DNA from: Aradus depressus | Lineage: Eukaryota; Arthropoda; Insecta; Hemiptera; Aradidae | Reading direction: 5' to 3' | NCBI GenBank assembly: GCA_963662175.1 | Contig: OY759216.1 | Coordinates: 40,131,087-40,195,086 of the forward strand | Length of the DNA stretch: 64,000 nt | Shown here: positions 11,297 through 23,200 of the stretch, piece by piece | Numbering within the stretch: position 1 is the stretch's first letter | How the letters are laid out: the number at the start of each line of letters is the position of its first letter | Made by a program: the position numbers and the translations under genes | Notes under the pieces: generated by a model | Told to the model about the DNA's origin: nothing | The model's input: the letters and a program-made list of their open reading frames with translations, nothing else | The model's database searches: none

Positions 11297-14200
11297 ATGG
11301 CTGCAGAAACAGATCTTTATTCTCTTCATGAATGCGTTTTTCATGGTGATGTTAGAAAACTGTCAGCTTTACTAAGAACTCAAGATGTTGAAAAGAAAGA
11401 TAAACACGGTAATCAATTAAATAATTCTAAACTATTATTTGATTTCTGTTGCACTTCCTTCCAAAACATTTCACTAGAATTCTAAGCGTACATTTTTATA
11501 TCCAAGTTGAGTGAGTCATGTCGTGTTGGCTTGTGAAAGGAACATTCCTTTCGAAAAATTATTATTTGGGAAATTTTAATTTCATAAGTATGAATAATAT
11601 TATTCATTTCAAATTCTATAATGTTTTCTTATTTTCAGGTAATACTGCTCTTCATTTGGCTGTGATGTTGGGTAGAAAAGGTAAATATTCATTTAAAAAT
11701 TTATGTTGAATTGGCGAATTTAGTTTATATACTTTTTTGTATCTCCTAGTTATTAAAATGCTTTTTGTTTTATTTTCTTCAAGTTAATATTTGGTTCATG
11801 TTTTCTTTATGCCTCCCACTGGCTACCATTGATAATATACTTGTGATACACTCTCAGGTATAGAATATAGATCTTATCTAGAGTCTTTCTACGTAAACTT
11901 AGTAAATTTAAACATGTAAAACAATTTTCAGAATGTGTTCAATTATTACTTGCACATAACGCACCAGTTAGAGTGAAAAATATGGCTGGATGGAGTCCTC
12001 TCGCAGAAGCCATTAGCTACGGCGACAGGCAAACAAGTTAGTATTTCTCATATTTTGTATTTTCGTATCTTGCATTTGTTACTTTGTTAAGATATTTTCT
12101 GCTTTTGTTTTGGCGAAGCTTGGTAACTCAAAGTGAACAGTCGTCAGCTTTCATTATGATCTTTGGGCTGTAAGTTGACTGTTAAATTTAGTTTCATGCT
12201 CGAGTCCAACTGAATTACTCATAGGCACGTTAATGGTTATTCTCAAATGCAATGCCAGACATTTTCTCTTACTTCAAGAGTGTATTTCTTGGTTTGGGTC
12301 TGCGACAAAGAATTTTCAGAGCTTTTCTTGGTAAGCCAAAAAGCTCGTTCGTTATATGTTGCTATTTTCATGGAATTGGTGCACCCTAAAATTAATCCAT
12401 TGATTAACATGGTTTAAGAACGCAATTTTGAATTTTTTTCCTTTGATTGAATATAGTTTATTTGTCTGACGTTGAATCTTCTATTCTGGCTTATAGTAGG
12501 CCTTCTACAGCAGAATTAATATCCCCTAAATTTTTAACCATTCGTGAGCAGCGTACTTCCCAAAACCGGTACGCTTGTCCTCCCTGCGCGCCCCGATTCT
12601 CCTCCCAATATATGTTTCTATAGCTTGGCGAATCTTTTGAATTTCGACTCTAGCTCCGCTTTAACAAGTCTTAACTCATTAATATCTTCTATGTTACGGT
12701 ACATTATGCTTGGAGATTGATGTGTAGAGACGAGTAATTTATACTTAATTTGCATTTGTCAAATATGATTCATATTTGGCTCATAGACGTAGTGAGCAAT
12801 TCATAAAATATTCGATGTATCTTAATTAGATCGTGTTGATAGCAATATATGATTTGCAAACTTTTTCCAAATTTCCAAAATCATTAACGTAAGCAAAACT
12901 TCTATCTCTTAGAACATTGATATAAAATTTAATCAAAATAATTTAGTTCTCATAAAAGGAGTGGTGCTTGAAGCTACAATAATTCATATTAATAAGTTGT
13001 CCTGTTTGTTTAGTTGTATCTTTGGTGAGGAAGTTGAAGTGGCAGAGTCGTGATCATATTGAGAAGAGACGACCCAGCCTGATCAGAGCCCTCCATCAGA
13101 TGGGAGACTTTTATTTGGAGCTCAAATGGGACTTCACTAGTTGGCGTAAGTACTCTCCTTTTATTTGGAGCTCAAATGGGACTTCACTAGTTGGCGTAAT
13201 TACTCTCCTTTTATTTGGAGCTCAAATAGGACTTCACTAGTTGGCGTAAGTACTCTCTTTTTATTTGGAGCTCAAATGGGACTTCACTAGTTGGCGTAAT
13301 TACTCTCCTTTTATTTGGAGCTCAAATGGGACTTCACTAGTTGGCGTAAGTATATTTTTATCTTTAGTTAATTTTTTCTCTGTTTCGGAAAAAATGAAGA
13401 AAATATTTCAGAACAAACAGTTTCCTAACTGTAAAGACAAGGGGATTTCCTAGTTGGAAAGTGTAACCCCTTCCTTATCTATCTATATGTATGATTTGAA
13501 CTCCTAATAATGTCTTATTTTATAACCAAATCTGATGATGGTCTAATGTCGAAACCAATAGTTTATGTTTAAATTCGTCGTGGAATAGACAATATTTCAA
13601 AAAACCAAAATTTGTTCGCAAAAGAAAGGGTGTTATAAGTTTGAAGCCTTTGTCTGTGTGTGTGTCTGTCTGTGGCATCGCAGCTTCAAGACGTCTGAAC
13701 CGATTTCAAAGCGTTTTTTTGTTTCAAAAGCTGAAATTTGGGAGGTGGTTCTTAGCCATGTCTGGTGGAAATCGGGTTCGCCGTTTCCAAGATGTAGTCA
13801 GGTTTCATCAGAGCCTGTGTAGGGATCTCGCCTCTATTACAGCTAGACACTTGGAGTTTGAGCTCAAATGTATATAATGCCAAGTCCCCCCCCCCCCCCC
13901 CCCAAAAAAAATCCCCACCAAGATTTCAGTAAAAAAAAAAGTAATGAACAAAAAAATTATGTAAATTGATTTTTATTCAAAACACCAAAGACCGGATTTT
14001 TTTAAATTATTTAAATAAATAAAATCTGGATTTTTGCAATTAGTTTTAGTTACTAAAGCAGTTTTTTTTCTGCGTTAATACATCAAACGGATTTATGTTT
14101 AAGTTTAATACTAATAGTTGCATTAGTACTTTAGAAAATATTTTCCCTATCGGCCACTTTAAACAAACAAAAGAAAATCTCTGATGATCCCTGCGAGCAC

Positions 14201-17200
14201 CCAAATGGTATTTATATAGTTACATATTTTTGTGTGGAGTTTCCGGATTCATATTTCGATACAGCTGTTTTTATGTAAATTTATGTTGCTGTAAGTTACA
14301 GAAGGTTAGAAGCGACTTTTACAGTTCTTGACCTCGGAATTTCTTGATAACAAGAGGGGATTCACCTTTCAAAACCTATATTTAACTTCCATTTTTATTT
14401 TAAGTAAATATGTACAGCTGTACTTTGTTATTACATGAATCATTTACAAATGAAAGAAAAAATCAAAAATGTCGGAGTTCGTTTAAGAACTGATGGCATT
14501 GCATAAATATCGTAAGAGGTTCTAGGATCAACATACTCGAATTTACAATGCTGCACGTCAGGGTTCAAATCCCAGAGCGGTTGGAAAACCTGATTCTTTT
14601 CCATACTTTATAAGATTTTCTCGAAATATGAATTTGGGATCTCCTCACTAGTAGGCGAGCACATTTGTAATATTTTTTTTTTTATTTATTTTTTTATTTA
14701 ATGCCTTTAGATAATTACGAAATAAAAGATAAACATTACAAGATAAATAGGCTACCTCCTCCCAGAAGACGGAGTCTGAGTGTGGGAGGGGGAGCAGTCA
14801 GCTAGGACTTTTTTTTTTTTTTTTTTTTTTTTTGCATTGGAGGGGGAAATGCTGTGACGCACATCCAGGGAAGGTAGCCCTGGATAGTGTGGGACTCGAG
14901 CCGATTCACCATACCCACTAAAACCCCTTCCTTGCCGATCCTGATTCCCTTCCGCGGAACTGACGATCTGTCATTACTTCGCGGAAGGGAGGAAGGGTGG
15001 CTGGTAACGCCCCTTCTTCTGTTTTATTACCGCTACTGTTCCTTGTCAGCCCTCTCCTGGAGGGCCAACCCGCCCATGACGAGCGCAGCAGCTAGGACTG
15101 TACACTGTTAAAAATTTAACATAGTATAGAGAGAAGCAATACAAAAAAGAAAAATACAAAAATAAATAAAAAATAGTATCTTTAGTAAAAAAAAATAATA
15201 ATAATAAAAAAATAAACAATAATAATAAAAATAAATAAATGAGAAAAGAAAAAGTGACTAAAATAAGAATTATTCTCGTAATATGGCACAAAAGATAAAA
15301 ATAATATGTTATTGTGACTCATCCCCGGGCTTTAACTACCAGGTCATATTGCCTACTACCAGAGCTCACTTTCGTCGCTCTTGTGGACGAGCCCGACTAT
15401 GGGAGGCCTAAATTGTGCCAACCCAGGTTTATTCACCTAGGGCAGGAATTTTTAACGGGTACCTGACATATAGTCGTGGGGTCATTGCTCCCATCCGAAG
15501 GTCGGCGTGCTATTATGTGATAATAACTTATTGATTTAATTATAAATATTTGTACCAAGGAGTTGACTTGTATTATAAAAATTGTTCTCAATATTTTCAA
15601 TTATTTTTATTTATTTATATTTTATTAAATTTTCGTCCCGAGGACCTACCACTGGGTTGGCCTTCCTCCATTCACTCCTACGCAGGTGTTCCCCAGGAGG
15701 AGTTCAGAAAAAAAAGACAGTCTAAACACAAGTATTCGTTAATTTATTTTATGTATTTTTTTTTGTTTTGTATACATTATTATATACATAAATTATTATA
15801 TATCGCAATTGACCAGGGTTGAGCATGGGAAACAAACTACTAAAATCTAGAAACATTTTAGTAGTTTGTTTCCTATGCTAAACCCTGGTCAATGGTGATT
15901 GAACAAGTTTAGTTTGTCAAAACTTTCTTGGCTGATCAGACCTTTCACTTTGGTTGTAGAAATCCAATTATATATATTAAAATCAGTAATTAAAGTATCG
16001 TTCTATGTGACAGGCGATCTGACATCTTTTAGTATTTCATTTTAGAAACCTTCAGTTTACAAAGCTCAAGAAAATGGCCGCGTATTTGAAGCTAAGCAAG
16101 GAAAACATTTGAAAATATAAAATCGCGAAAATATGCGTAAATAATATATATTGTTTTTCTGGTTTTAGTTCCACTGGTGTCGCGGATCCTTCCCTCGGAC
16201 ATCTGTAAGATCCACAAGAGAGGCTCTTCGATTCGGCTCGACACGACCATTGTGGACTTCAACGACATGCGATGGGACCGAGGTGACATCAGCTTCCTGT
16301 TCATTGGGGAGGTGAAGCCATCCGAGGCTCTCACTGTCCTCGACAATAAGGCCTCCGTCTTTCAGAGGGTCAGGCATGAGGTCAGTTGCACTTTATAATG
16401 CTCCTCAAGTTTGGCAGATTTTTATCACAATATATTATGAGTCCGAATTATTTTATTTTTCCGAATGATGTAAGAAAAAGTATTTGGCGAAACATCAGCA
16501 TTTTACTTCCCCACCACAAATTGTGTGTAGCTGATAAACTACGTTTCCACTCCCTCCTTAAATAAATCTTCCTTCTTAGTCTGAAAATCAGTTTTACTTA
16601 TAGACTTCTAAATCTACATAGTAAATATATTAAAAATGTCATTCCTTTGAGAGTTATCAGTATTAATCATTCCTCCAATTTGGTTGATTTGATACACAAT
16701 TGGAGGAATGCTGGAGTCGCAGTTTACTCGGCCCCTTCATGGATCTCAGAGCACTTTTATACAGGAATTAGGAAATGTGCTCTTCGTGGATTGTGCTCTG
16801 CCAGGAACACATAGAGAAGCTCATGCTGAATGCAACGCAGTTGGTGTTGCAGTAGATATCTGAGCATTGCGGGGTATTAGGCAATGAGACGAAGCTGGAT
16901 GCTCAAAGTCCGCAAACATACAGCTGGTATACATTCCACAACGCCAAAATCGAAATCCGCAGTCATCACAAGACTAGCCTGCAAAAATTACAAGAAAGAT
17001 AGACCATTGGCAAGAAATAGGCAACAGTTAAATCCGAGCACGCAGACTCCGCCCAGAGGGGATCCAGTGGCACTGTTCAGAATTGTCACGGGATTTGGAT
17101 GAAAATCAATATGTGGGTTCCGGATCCACTTATACAATTGTGTACCGATACTTTCATGATGTCGGGAGTTATCGTGTCCAAAGACAAACACACATACATG

Positions 17201-20200
17201 GCATGAATGTTTTTTTTTTTTTTTTTTATTTTTGAATTCAGATCAGAAAACTTGGTATTCGGTTGAAAATTCGACATCGAATTTGACATAACTATCCCTG
17301 TACTACGTATAGCTAGGGAAGTAAACAAACACGATACTTGAATTAGCAAGACAAGTTGGTATTGACTTTTTTTTTTAGTCTTCCATGTTCTCTTGACAAA
17401 ATTATTCTAAACAATGTTATCTTTTTTTTTTATATATACTTTAGTCAATGCAATGTACACTGGAGAATTTTTTATGTAATTTAATTTTTGATAAAGGATC
17501 ATTTCAGATAAGGATGAATGGATTATCGTTTGTTTCCTTGTGTAACTTAACTCTACTGATAAATGTTTATGGCGATACGATAAGCTATTTTGTGTCATTA
17601 AGAAAAACTGGGAATATAATAAGATCCGTACGTAAGGAAAATATATTTGAAATACTATAACATACAAGCCTCCTTTTAACTAAAAGGAGGCTTGTATGTT
17701 TAAACGACATCATTTATCTCCCATTTTATAGTATATAATATATTGTCAGGTCTGTGAACAATAAATTTGTTTGGATGGAGGGTCAATGATCCGTTAATGT
17801 CAAGCTCCACCTTACAAAAAAGGACCATAATTAAAACTCAGATTTCTCCATTTTTCTAATTATTTGTTAATATTTCAGGAGACTGAGTTGGATATAGAAG
17901 ATGAGGTGGACATCTTGATGAGTAGCGACATTGTGGCTGTCCAGATGTCCACCAAGTCCATCACCTTCACCCGGGCCACCTCTGGATGGCTCTTCAAGGA
18001 TATGAGAAGGGTAAATATGAAATAAATTAACTAATCATACTACTTTTATTTATATTTTTATTAATTTTTTTGCAATTGCAAAGTATTAATATTTAAAGAA
18101 ATACAAAAGTTGACAACATGAAAATTATATTTATAGTAAATTTCAACAAAATAGAAACACAAGCTACTGATAATCAGTAATTGCCAGTAGAATCTTAGCG
18201 CGACCAAATGCTGATTAATATAGTACTGATTTATTCGTGAAAGAAAAGTTATATTTGTCGTAAGAAAACTAGTTTCAAACAAAACTGTATAATTATACAC
18301 GAATTATTGATAGAAATAGGTATATAACATCTCAGTAGAATTTAACTTACCTTTCATCAGAAAATTCTAAATAAACCTCTGTTTTTCTCGAACAAATAAA
18401 GGACTTTATGTTATCTATCTATGAAAAAAAAAAGTTCATGTAATATTTCCTGAAGTCATTTACTTTTCCCCGAAGTATTATTGGTCGCCTGATTGACGCA
18501 AAACTTTTTAATCACCATGGATGTTTGCTATACACGAAATCTTGTTGGAAATGAATTGTGGACCCGATTTTCCGTTTAAGGGATCACTTAGTGCTACAAG
18601 AAACACTTAGATGTTGATGCAAACGTAAAATGAGTTGAAAGTTAAGGATTGTTGATGATAATGGGCATTGGTTTATTATTAACAGGGATTGCCCGAAAGT
18701 CTTTTTGTCTATTGTATCTTAGTTACAACTAACCTATCAAAAGATGTACAGGATCTGATTTGTAGAGCCTAACCATGATAGAGGGAACAACCTCACTTAT
18801 CCGGAACAGAATCGCTCCCCTCTTTTTGAATTTAAAAAAATCTGATAGAAGCTAGCCTAAATTTTGATATTGTTTGAAAAAAAGTGGTCGCTCCATTTAA
18901 AAACATATTTGAAGCTACTACATTTTCTTCTGGTCCTTCAGAGTCGTATGTTTTTAGGAATCATTTGCGTTTGTAGGATGATTCAGTGAAGAAGGCTTTT
19001 ATTAACTTTTACTTACAGTTTTTAAATATATTTCTTTCTTTTTCTAGGAAGATGTTGGAGTATTCCAGGCTGATGTTTACGATATAAACGGTATGGTGCT
19101 TGACTCGAGGAAGAGAAGAGAGCATCTGACTGAGGAGGATCTGCAGAAGAACAAGGCCATCATTGAAAAACTGACCAAGGGGAGCACCCAGTCCATCGAC
19201 TGGAATGGCGATGTGAGTACACGTTCTGAGGTTATGTATTGAGGATTAATATTTTTAGACTTATATACAATAAGCGAAATAAACGTTGAGCTTGCTAAAG
19301 AAGAGGGGGAAAAGTCAAATCTATATTACTCATTCGGATTCCGAATTGGTAGTATTAAATATCTGTACTGGAGCTATCCGACCATTACCTAAAGTTAGTC
19401 GACGTATGGGGATGATCTTCGGCCAAATAGTGTTCCTCAAATTTCAATTTTTTTGTTGTATTTATGGTTGTACCAGAATAGCCAGTGCTACAGAAATATA
19501 GAACAAACGACTTGTTTGTTAAAAAAACAAAAATATATGAATTATGCGGGGATTCACGGATAAAGAGAGCTCAGAAGTAAAACAGAGCTCTTGACAGCAG
19601 TTCACTGGGATAGATATCTATGAAATTTTTTATAAAAGCTGTAAGGAGGTCAACCCTAATGTCTTTGTCTCAGAGTTTGTAAGAATCACAGGAATTGAAA
19701 TACAAAACAATTTGGCTATGTCGGCGTACGTCTTTGGTTTAAAGGGCTTATGCCACGGGCCAATAACAAAGAGGTAAAAAAGAGTTTTTCTTTTAAAAAA
19801 ATAACTAGCAGACTAGAAATGTATACAATAACGTCGTTTCAAATTCATTTAAATGTCTTTTTTTATAGTTCTTTGCCAAAGGGACAGTTAGCAAGGCCAC
19901 AGGGGCGGAGTCCCTCGTAGGAATACTAACAGATATCATTACTTATCAATTTATCATATTTATTGTGTTGAGGTATAGAGTTATTAGTCAACCGTTAAAG
20001 AGATAGGTTCATATTGTCACACACAATTATTGATTGAATTTTCATTAAAATTTACGTGTAGCGTCATTATTTCAGTCCAGACATAAGCTATGTGACATCT
20101 CAAAATCTTGAACTGGGAGGGGGCGGAACAAAGTTGATTTTTGGCTTTTGGACGATTAATCAAATTTAGGCTAGCTTTGTAGCGGTTGACTTTCAGTGGT

Positions 20201-23200
20201 TAATATGTAGTTAGTATGTATTAAATCATGACGATGTGCATATATTATATTTAGTGGGGGAGGGGGGCAAACATTGAGTAGCATCTCCTTTATATTATCA
20301 TCGACTCTTTGAAAAAAGTAGTATTTTTGATTGACACTTCCCTCTCTTTGAACAATTTGGAGGAGAGGGAATTGGGTTTAGTTTAAATGGATGGAGTTGA
20401 GCGTACTAACATTTTTTTGAAGGGGGAGAAGACCTCAGAATGTCTCCTATTTTATATCGCATCACCTATACACTTTGAGGTGTAGACCAGGCAGCGGTGG
20501 TGGAGCGCAACCTTCTCCCTGTTAAGACTTTTCATGAAAAAATAAATACAAATAAATAATACAGTTATTTAAATAACGAGTATAGCTACTTCGCTGTTTT
20601 CTTAAATATTCCTGAACCTACCCAGAGTTTTGTCACAGTACATTTCTTAATTGAAACTTTACTGCTCTCATACTTTTTGATCCAACCTTTGTTCTATGGT
20701 TAACATATATTATTACTTATCCATCTGTCGTATTTATTGTATTGAGATATAGATGTTAGTTATTTGTGTTGAAAGAGCCTGCGTCGGAGCTCGCTGTGCC
20801 CGCCCCCTGAGTCTAAGGTGAGCTGGGAGCAGTACCTGAGCAGTCCGCCTGGCCATCATCCTCCCCTTGGCAGGAAGCTTGTCAACAAGGAGACCAGCAA
20901 GGCATTCAAGGCCACTGTCGCCATGGTAACACCCATTTCATACTTCTATCTATTGATTAGTTTATTTTGATAAATTCTTGGGGTAAGGTTGGAACTGTAT
21001 ATTGGCGATGAATAGGTCCAAATAATAGCTGGATTTGTCAGAATGTTCCAAGGTATCACTAGGATGATGGACGTCCTAAGATAAGTTCCATTTTTTAGAA
21101 CCCACAATCACACTGAAGGATACGTTCCTGAATAATCGCGTCCTGTGTGTATCTTTAGATTAAATGTTTAGAGTTCCGTTCCCCCGAAGGGACCTAAAGA
21201 ACTCTATTGTTCTCGCCAAGTTGTGTGCTCGTCTTTCACAGCAAAATATTTCCTATACTATAATTGTAGCGACCGGAAAATGTTGCTAAATGTGTAATTT
21301 TGCGTAATAAAATAAATAAATATATATATATATATACATATATATATTGACTGTTCTGCTTAGAATGATTTATCCCAAATCCATTTATTTTGTTATAATA
21401 CCGGTTTTTGTTTGTTAAAACTCAATTTAAAAATGAGCGGAAAATTAAAAAGACAAAAACGAAAGAGTACTCTGCTTGTAGGCGATATTTCCTGGTAGTT
21501 AAGGTCTAGACATGAGTCAGAAAACAAAACAAGACTAGAAAAAAAAAGTAGATAGATTTTCATTTTTATGCGTTCTTGATAGTGATAATAAAAAATAAAC
21601 TCTATTAGCTCTCTGTGATGAGAATTCAAGTTTTTAAATTTTGTGGTGTGTACTTCAAATATAATGTAAAATTTTCAAGAGCATACAACAACTATTACGA
21701 ACAATTTGGCAAATATGAATTAAAATTGAAAAATTTCTATTATTTAAACATTCTAAGGCCTTTCAGCCTCTCCTGGCTGAAATTTGAAGTTCAGGGTTTC
21801 CCTCTTGAAGGATTTCTCTCTTGAAGGACGCAAACTAAGGACGTAAACTGCAGCTAAAAATACGCTATGAAGATGCGCTTAGAACGAAAAATCAAATTTT
21901 TTGACAAACAAAATTAGTATAACTATATACATAGATATATATTTTCCAGAGGTCTTTATTTATAACGCAATACCGAAAAAATAAGCCATTTTTTGACCAG
22001 CATCCATATATTTACTTATAATTAATACTGCTAAGAAATGAATTTATTTATGAATTATTAGTTTATTTAAATAGATTAATGTTTTTTTATTGTGTTGCCC
22101 TGTTTGCAGAGTCCAGACTTTCCTCTGTCAGTAGACATGCTCCTGGATGTGCTCGAAGTGATAGCTCCTATAAAGCATCTCAACAAACTGAGGGAGTTTA
22201 TACAGCTCAAGTTACCTCCGGGCTTTCCTGTCAAAATTGGTAACTATTACACTTTAAATTTTACATAGTTTAGTATAGTTTGCTAAAAATATATGAACCT
22301 ATTATGAGTAGTGATGAGCTTTGAAAAGATTAACTTGATGCTTAATTTTCAATATTTTCCCGTCAGAGAATTTTTGTGAAAACGAGATTAGCTCTATCGT
22401 GTAGCCTTCTTCACATGAGCTTTAAGCTTTAGAAATAATGTCCGCAAACATTTTTGCAATTTGTGTCGATATAGTGGAAAGTTAATAAAAACAATGAACT
22501 TTGACATTTATATTGTATAATTCCACAAATAACATATATATTAGTGTATCGTTTTCTGCTTACGCTATCGTCAACACACTTTTGAACTTTATAATGGCGT
22601 ACAAAAGTATGTATATAATTTTGGTGGAATTAAACAATATAAAAGTCAATAAAATTCTTTGTTTTTATTTATCCTTAGAAACAAGCCCCAACGGCTCAAC
22701 ATATCTTTTTTTCACAGTATTATTTTGGAGCCTACAATAAATAATTATTTATGTATTCAGTTAGAATACATACATATATTGATAGGTAGCATTTATTACT
22801 GAATGTTATTAGTACTAGAACTAAATTTAGTGTTTTTTTTTATTAATTCTTCATAATCCGAGCATTCGACCTTGACATTTCAATAAACTTATTGAATATA
22901 ATAAAATTATTTTTTTTCAAAATAAGAATATGTATGTAGTTTGTTCATAGTAAGGTTCTTGAAGTAATTTATTAGAGACTTGTATGTCCCATATGAAGAC
23001 CACAGGGGAAAAACCAGCTATCTCAGTTTTTTTTCATTTTGCAGAAATTCAACTTTCCCGCAAAAAACTCAAAAAAATCTTATTTTTGTAGTGTAAAAAT
23101 GTGAAAAAAAATCAACTTACTGAAGACGCATGAAGAAATGAGAAAATACTATTGAAACGTTAAAAAAACGTTATTAAAAATTGTCACAGATGCGAGAAGT

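Noticed and set aside
13111..13360. Tandem repeats as a CRISPR array
   Set aside because: Units are contiguous without unique spacers, lie over an exon boundary, and the genome is eukaryotic.
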